Of a stretch of 64,000 nt of DNA, positions 60,480-64,000 are shown piece by piece. The position numbers were made by a program, and so were the translations under genes. The notes beneath the pieces were generated by a model, which worked only from the letters and a program-made list of their open reading frames with translations, searched no databases and had not been told where the DNA came from. The stretch is taken from NCBI GenBank assembly GCA_009911365.1, contig QXXF01000001.1:62001-126000 (forward strand). The letters run 5' to 3'. This DNA comes from Clostridiales bacterium (GTDB lineage Bacteria > Bacillota > Clostridia > Peptostreptococcales > Anaerovoracaceae). Positions within the stretch are counted from its first letter, which is position 1. Every line of letters starts with the position of its first letter.

Positions 60480-61280
60480 TCATGGCCGCTTCAATGCGCA
60501 GGGCATCCCAGCGACACACTTGCCGCAGACTTCGGAGCCAATTGCTTCATTACCCTGGCTATAGGAACTTCCCAGCCCTGTGTGAACTTCTGCGTTTTTC
60601 AGACACTGCGCATAGCATTTGCGACGATCGTAGGCCTGCTCAGTAATCGCTTTTGCCGGACAAACCTGGAGACAAAGGCCGCAACTGCCATTTCGTTTGA
60701 ATAAACAGGCTTCCTCTTGCTGCGGCTGATCCGGCGACACACGGAGATTTGTCACCAGTCCATTGATTCTGCCAGCGCATCCTTGCTCTGTGATCAGCAT
60801 GTTGTTAAGGCCAAAGGTCCCCAGCCCCGCAGTATAGGCAAAATGACGGAATGACCAGTGGCTAATCACCTCGTCTCGATAAAAGATCCGCGCTTCGGGA
60901 GATTCTTTTGCAGAAAATCCCTGTTCTTCGATGACCCTGATTAAATGCTGATTCAGCTTTGAAAACATAGCGTTAGTCGTTTCATAAGCCTGCGCCCAGT
61001 CTTTTGTCGCCAGTCCTTTATCTTTATTCTCTTTTGAAAGAAAATCCTGAAATGGAACAAAGTACACCAAGACGATAACTGCGTCCTCCATGACATCTTC
61101 TGGCATTTGATGATGTTCTCCCGCAGTTTGTTTTAGATTCCTAATCGCTGGATGGCGCACGTCCGCAAATCCCACCAGAGGCGTTTTCCAAATCTTTTCC
61201 GGCACTGCCGCTCGATTTGCGGTTTCCACGAATCGTATAGTTTCTTGTATAATAAATTGTTTTAGATTTTTCATGTTCAT
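60480..61280 (-). CDS. QueG-like 4Fe-4S protein (epoxyqueuosine reductase family)
   Basis: This 266-residue protein has a central region like QueG-type reductases (SHWSFRHFAYTAGLGTFGLNN, LVTNLRVSP) and two 4Fe-4S motifs: CGLCLQVCPAKAI and CYAQC...CGKCVAGMPC. It lacks the HEAT repeats of true QueG and is shorter, so it is a family relative whose substrate may not be tRNA. It is the first intact host gene past the mobile element. Fe-S content implies an anaerobic redox role. Confidence 0.75.
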   Translation of the reverse strand: MNMKNLKQFIIQETIRFVETANRAAVPEKIWKTPLVGFADVRHPAIRNLKQTAGEHHQMPEDVMEDAVIVLVYFVPFQDFLSKENKDKGLATKDWAQAYETTNAMFSKLNQHLIRVIEEQGFSAKESPEARIFYRDEVISHWSFRHFAYTAGLGTFGLNNMLITEQGCAGRINGLVTNLRVSPDQPQQEEACLFKRNGSCGLCLQVCPAKAITEQAYDRRKCYAQCLKNAEVHTGLGSSYSQGNEAIGSEVCGKCVAGMPCALKRP

Positions 61281-61294
61281 ATGCTATTGCCTTT

Positions 61295-62079
61295 TCACCA
61301 GACAGATCTTCTGAAAAAACGCGATGCCCACAATGCCTGGAAGAACGCATGCCTGTCGCTTTCCACCTGTTTGTCGCAGAACCAAGTCTTCACGCTCTTT
61401 CTGAAAATGTCCATTACCTCGGCGTTTGGGATCCGCAGCGGAAACCGCTCCCGCAGCAACTGATCCATCTCTGGCTGGGTAAAGCCAAAATATTTGTTAA
61501 GCCGAGTGTCGGAGCTGGTATCAGAAACAAAATTATTGGTGCCAGTGAAAATGCTTTCTTTGGCGATTCGCAGGCAGCCGGTGATGACTGCGAATTTTAG
61601 AGACGTATTGTCCTTCATAGCCTGCATAACACCTCTGATCACGTCCATCATTTCCCGGTAATACCCTTTTTCCAGCAAATATAAATGCTCTTTATACGTC
61701 TCCGCCAGGACAGACGCTAATTGTTCATTTGTTCATAGGCACTCGCAAAGTCCAATCCATCAACGCTTTTAAAGGAAAGAAACACCGTTGGCCACTGATT
61801 CATCCAGGCCCGGCACAGGCTTTCCTTTTCTGCGATTTCCAGGCCTTGAAACAACGCCTCACTGTCTTTGCGTATGTCAAAAAACTCCGACATCATGCTC
61901 ATGGCTAGCGTCTTGCCGAACCTGCGAGGGCGGATGATCAGCGTAATCTTTGTGCTTTTTGCGCACATCAGTTCCTGGATCAAACCGGACTTGTCAACAT
62001 AATAATTGTTTTCTCTCCTGATTTCCGCAAAATGTGAAGTGCCCACTGGGATCCCCATTTTACCCCTATCAAAACCCAT
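61295..62079 (-). pseudogene. Deleted DUF1703-type AAA-ATPase/nuclease-like gene
   Basis: The intact N-terminus starts MGFDRGKMGIPVGTSHFAEI, with Walker A-like RPRRFGKTLAMSMM and the expected FFDIRKDSEALF. It then stops at EQMNN. A +1 shift later continues QLASVLAETYKEHLYLLEKGYYREMM, TGCLRIAKESIFTGTNNF and FGFTQPEMDQLL, with the Walker B segment (VIVLLDEYD-type) deleted. A second large deletion joins this to RERFPLRIPNAEVMDIFRKS. At least two deletions and a frameshift make it non-functional. The fragment at 42388-42650 is the same family and retains the missing Walker B part. Confidence 0.78.
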
Positions 62080-62221
62080 ATCAAAATCCCCCTTTCTGGT
62101 GCTCTATCGCCATTCCCTTTCATACCTACAATTATATCAAGTTTCAAGGGCGTCCGCAATGAAGATCTCCCCCAATAGAAAAAGCAGATATTTTCATACC
62201 TGCCTTTACGTTCTTTCCATC

Positions 62222-62668
62222 CTATAACTCCGCAATGGCCATGAGCATTGGCGACAATCCTCGTTCTCCAACATCGCCTACCGTGGTCCAGCGGAATTCT
62301 TCCGGATTCCACTTTTCTCCCGGGAATTGATTGCGGAACATGCCGACTAATAACAGCAGCCCCCTCTTCAAAACCTCTGCTTCCGTCCTATTTCCTCTGC
62401 TACGCGTATGACTCACGGTTTCCACCAGCAGCATGATCTCCTGCCACTGGATTCTGCTGATATCCTCCAGCTTATTATCCAGCATCAGCTGGGAAACCGC
62501 ATCAAAATTATCGACCGCTTCATTCATGATCCGCCAATGATTCGGTGTTTCGTCCATGGACATGGAAGCTATCTTTTCCCTGTAATGCCCATCGACTTCC
62601 TCCTTTACCAGGAGGAAACACGCTTCAATGGCTTTGATCTGATAAACGTTGAATCTCTCATCCGTCAC
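62222..62668 (-). CDS. Hypothetical protein, 148 aa
   Basis: I do not recognise this protein. GTG at 62668 lies nine bases after GGAGG. It is soluble and largely helical, with VYQIKAIEACFLLVKEEV, NHWRIMNEAVDNFDAVSQLM and GVMFRNQFPGEKW-like (here LVGMFRNQFPGEKWNPEEF). It stands between a pseudogene and the sigma-54 activator gene, with no matching operon. The 142 bases on its 3' side, before the pseudogene, hold nothing that I can identify. Confidence 0.5.
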   Translation of the reverse strand: MTDERFNVYQIKAIEACFLLVKEEVDGHYREKIASMSMDETPNHWRIMNEAVDNFDAVSQLMLDNKLEDISRIQWQEIMLLVETVSHTRSRGNRTEAEVLKRGLLLLVGMFRNQFPGEKWNPEEFRWTTVGDVGERGLSPMLMAIAEL

Positions 62669-62729
62669 TTACCTTCACCTCCCTATCAGGTCAAATACTT
62701 GTTATGCATTTCTAAATGGTTTCACGTTC

Positions 62730-64000
62730 TTATTTTTTCTCTGTATTTCTCAGTCCTAATTTGTTGATCCGATACTGCATGTTCTGTCTGCAAATGCCCA
62801 AAGAACGCGCTGCCTGTGAAACATTCATATCGTTCTTTTCCAATGCGTCCTTGACCGCCTTTTTCTCAACAGAATAAAGAATCTCGTTGAGCGTCATGCG
62901 CTCCACATCCTCAGGCACATAATTGCTGGCATACATGGTCTTCCTCAAATACGGAGGAAGATTGTACAGGGTCAGTTCTTCGCCGCTGTTTGTAAGGGAA
63001 ATGGCGCTTTCTATGAGATGCTCCAGTTCCCGCACGTTTCCCGGCCACTCATACTTGATAAAGGCGTCTCGCAGATTTTTATCCACAGTCACGTCTTTTT
63101 TGCCGTACATGGCGCAGTACTTGTGTTCAAAATGCTTGATCAGAGCCGCAATGTCCCCTTTCCGCTTTCGCAGGGGCGGGATCTCCAGGGTGACGCCGCT
63201 CAGCCGATAGTAAAGATCCTGTCGCAGCTGCCCCTCTTCCACGCACCGCATGGGCTCTACGTTGACTGAACTTATGATCTTGCATTCGATAAAACGTTCC
63301 TTGTCATCGCCCAGTCTGCGGAATCTCCGTTCCTGAATCGCTCTCAGGAATTTCGCCTGCAGGTTCAGAGGCATGGAATTGATTTCATCCAAGTAAAGCA
63401 TCCCTTTTCCCGCCTGTTCAAAAAAGCCAGTGGTGTTTTCCGCTCCTGTGAACGCCCCTTTTTTCGTTCCAAAGAGTAGGCTTTCCAGAAGGGTTTCCGG
63501 CAAAGCCGCACAATTGAGTGCCACAAAAGGATGATTCCATCCAGGGCCTGCGTTATGCATGCCCTGGACGATCATTTCCTTTCCTGTCCCTGTTTCTCCG
63601 TACACCAGGACAGGCGCGTTGTTCATGGCCGCCTGCTTCGCATTAGCGATTAATTCCTTCATCGCCCCGCTCTTGCAGACCATATCTTCAAATGTGAAAC
63701 GAGTGCCATTTTCCAAAGGTGCGTTTCCCTTTTCACTGGTGCTCTGCAGCCCCATCGTCCGGTTATAGATCTCCCTGATGCTGGTAACGTCCCTGCTGAT
63801 GGAGCAGACCGCCTCTGGCTCTCCATCCTCTGCCATGATCGGAAAGGAGTTGGCGATCAAATAGTTGGTCTTTCCCAGCTTGGTGATGTTCTGATAATTT
63901 CCTTCCTTGATCGGCTTGCCTGTTCTCAACACCTGGTAATGTTCACTGCTCTCCGTGGACCATTCGTACACGTCCATCAAATGCCTGCCCACCACATCTT
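62730..64000 (-). CDS. Sigma-54-dependent activator with PAS, AAA and Fis-type HTH (partial, N-terminus off window)
   Basis: At least 420 C-terminal residues are present; the frame is open to the right edge. A PAS-like sensor piece (NYLIANSFPIMAEDGEPEAV) is followed by the AAA domain: Walker A GETGTGKEMIVQG, sigma-54 contact GAFTGAENTTG, Walker B GMLYLDEINSMP and the arginine-finger region DLYYRLSGVTLEIPPLR. The Fis-type HTH is VSQAARSLGICRQNMQYRINKLG. It resembles RocR/BkdR regulators of amino-acid catabolism. The intact GAFTGA loop means it should activate sigma-54 promoters; none was clearly seen in this window. Confidence 0.9.
   Translation of the reverse strand, partial: DVVGRHLMDVYEWSTESSEHYQVLRTGKPIKEGNYQNITKLGKTNYLIANSFPIMAEDGEPEAVCSISRDVTSIREIYNRTMGLQSTSEKGNAPLENGTRFTFEDMVCKSGAMKELIANAKQAAMNNAPVLVYGETGTGKEMIVQGMHNAGPGWNHPFVALNCAALPETLLESLLFGTKKGAFTGAENTTGFFEQAGKGMLYLDEINSMPLNLQAKFLRAIQERRFRRLGDDKERFIECKIISSVNVEPMRCVEEGQLRQDLYYRLSGVTLEIPPLRKRKGDIAALIKHFEHKYCAMYGKKDVTVDKNLRDAFIKYEWPGNVRELEHLIESAISLTNSGEELTLYNLPPYLRKTMYASNYVPEDVERMTLNEILYSVEKKAVKDALEKNDMNVSQAARSLGICRQNMQYRINKLGLRNTEKK

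Overview
This window looks like chromosomal DNA of an obligately anaerobic, low-to-mid GC member of the Firmicutes (class Clostridia). The evidence is the AGGAGG ribosome sites, CarD and YacL-type PIN/TRAM genes, an AgrC/AgrA-like two-component system, a tungsten aldehyde:ferredoxin oxidoreductase, a long clostridial-type glutamine synthetase and a Tn4451-family mobilizable transposon. The gene set (reductive pyrimidine breakdown, ferredoxin-linked aldehyde oxidation, Na+/proline symport, aminotransferase) suits an amino-acid-fermenting gut anaerobe. A relative of the Anaerovoracaceae is my guess; no rRNA or marker gene here proves it.

Layout. 1-3.5 kb: reductive pyrimidine catabolism (N-carbamoyl amidohydrolase, preT, preA running off the left edge) behind a promoter with a perfect LacI-type operator. 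3.8-7.8 kb: a LytTR regulator, GHKL kinase and two unknown charged coiled-coil proteins, plus a Dph6-like ATP pyrophosphatase. 8-12.6 kb: a DUF1624 acyltransferase, a LacI regulator paired with a dihydroorotate-dehydrogenase-like Fe-S flavoprotein, thioredoxin reductase and a PepSY lipoprotein. 12.7-18.8 kb: a housekeeping run (PIN/TRAM, ispF, proS, a split chromate transporter, Nudix, cyclophilin) preceded by carD. 19-21 kb: an OmpR-type two-component system. 21.2-28.2 kb: an aldehyde and tungsten-cofactor cluster (ferredoxin, AOR, MoaD-like, G5-NlpC/P60, MoeB/ThiF-like, MobB, aldehyde dehydrogenase). 28.3-33.8 kb: a tight four-gene operon (glutamine synthetase, SerRS, LOR/SDH-type protein, aminotransferase). 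33.9-42.2 kb: envelope genes (UPF0182, a zinc-ribbon/coiled-coil membrane protein, a small coiled-coil membrane protein, an Asn-rich micro-protein, a D-aspartate-ligase-like ATP-grasp enzyme). 42.4-49.4 kb: GNAT, Na+/proline symporter, TetR plus MATE, and the tungstate transporter tupABC.

50.26-60.33 kb is a roughly 10 kb Tn4451-like mobilizable element with 19-bp inverted end repeats (17 of 19 bases match). It carries tnpV, a regulated ABC-exporter cassette, XRE and GntR regulators, a sigma-like factor, a structured non-coding RNA, an oriT-like region, mobC, a relaxase, tnpW and a large serine recombinase. It abuts a truncated AAA ATPase gene. 60.4-64 kb holds a QueG-like Fe-S protein, a deleted DUF1703-type pseudogene, a hypothetical gene and a sigma-54 activator running off the right edge.

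The clearest cross-window link is tungsten. Both the ferredoxin-AOR operon and tupABC are preceded by leader RNAs of the same architecture (TCCGA, a hairpin holding GGGTGAC, then GGG and GCCTNCC), each ending in a rho-independent terminator. This fits the molybdenum/tungsten-cofactor (Moco/Tuco) riboswitch class. The most novel-looking object is the 0.2-kb RNA in the mobile element, with two perfect 8-bp helices in a pseudoknot arrangement between a consensus promoter and a terminator.
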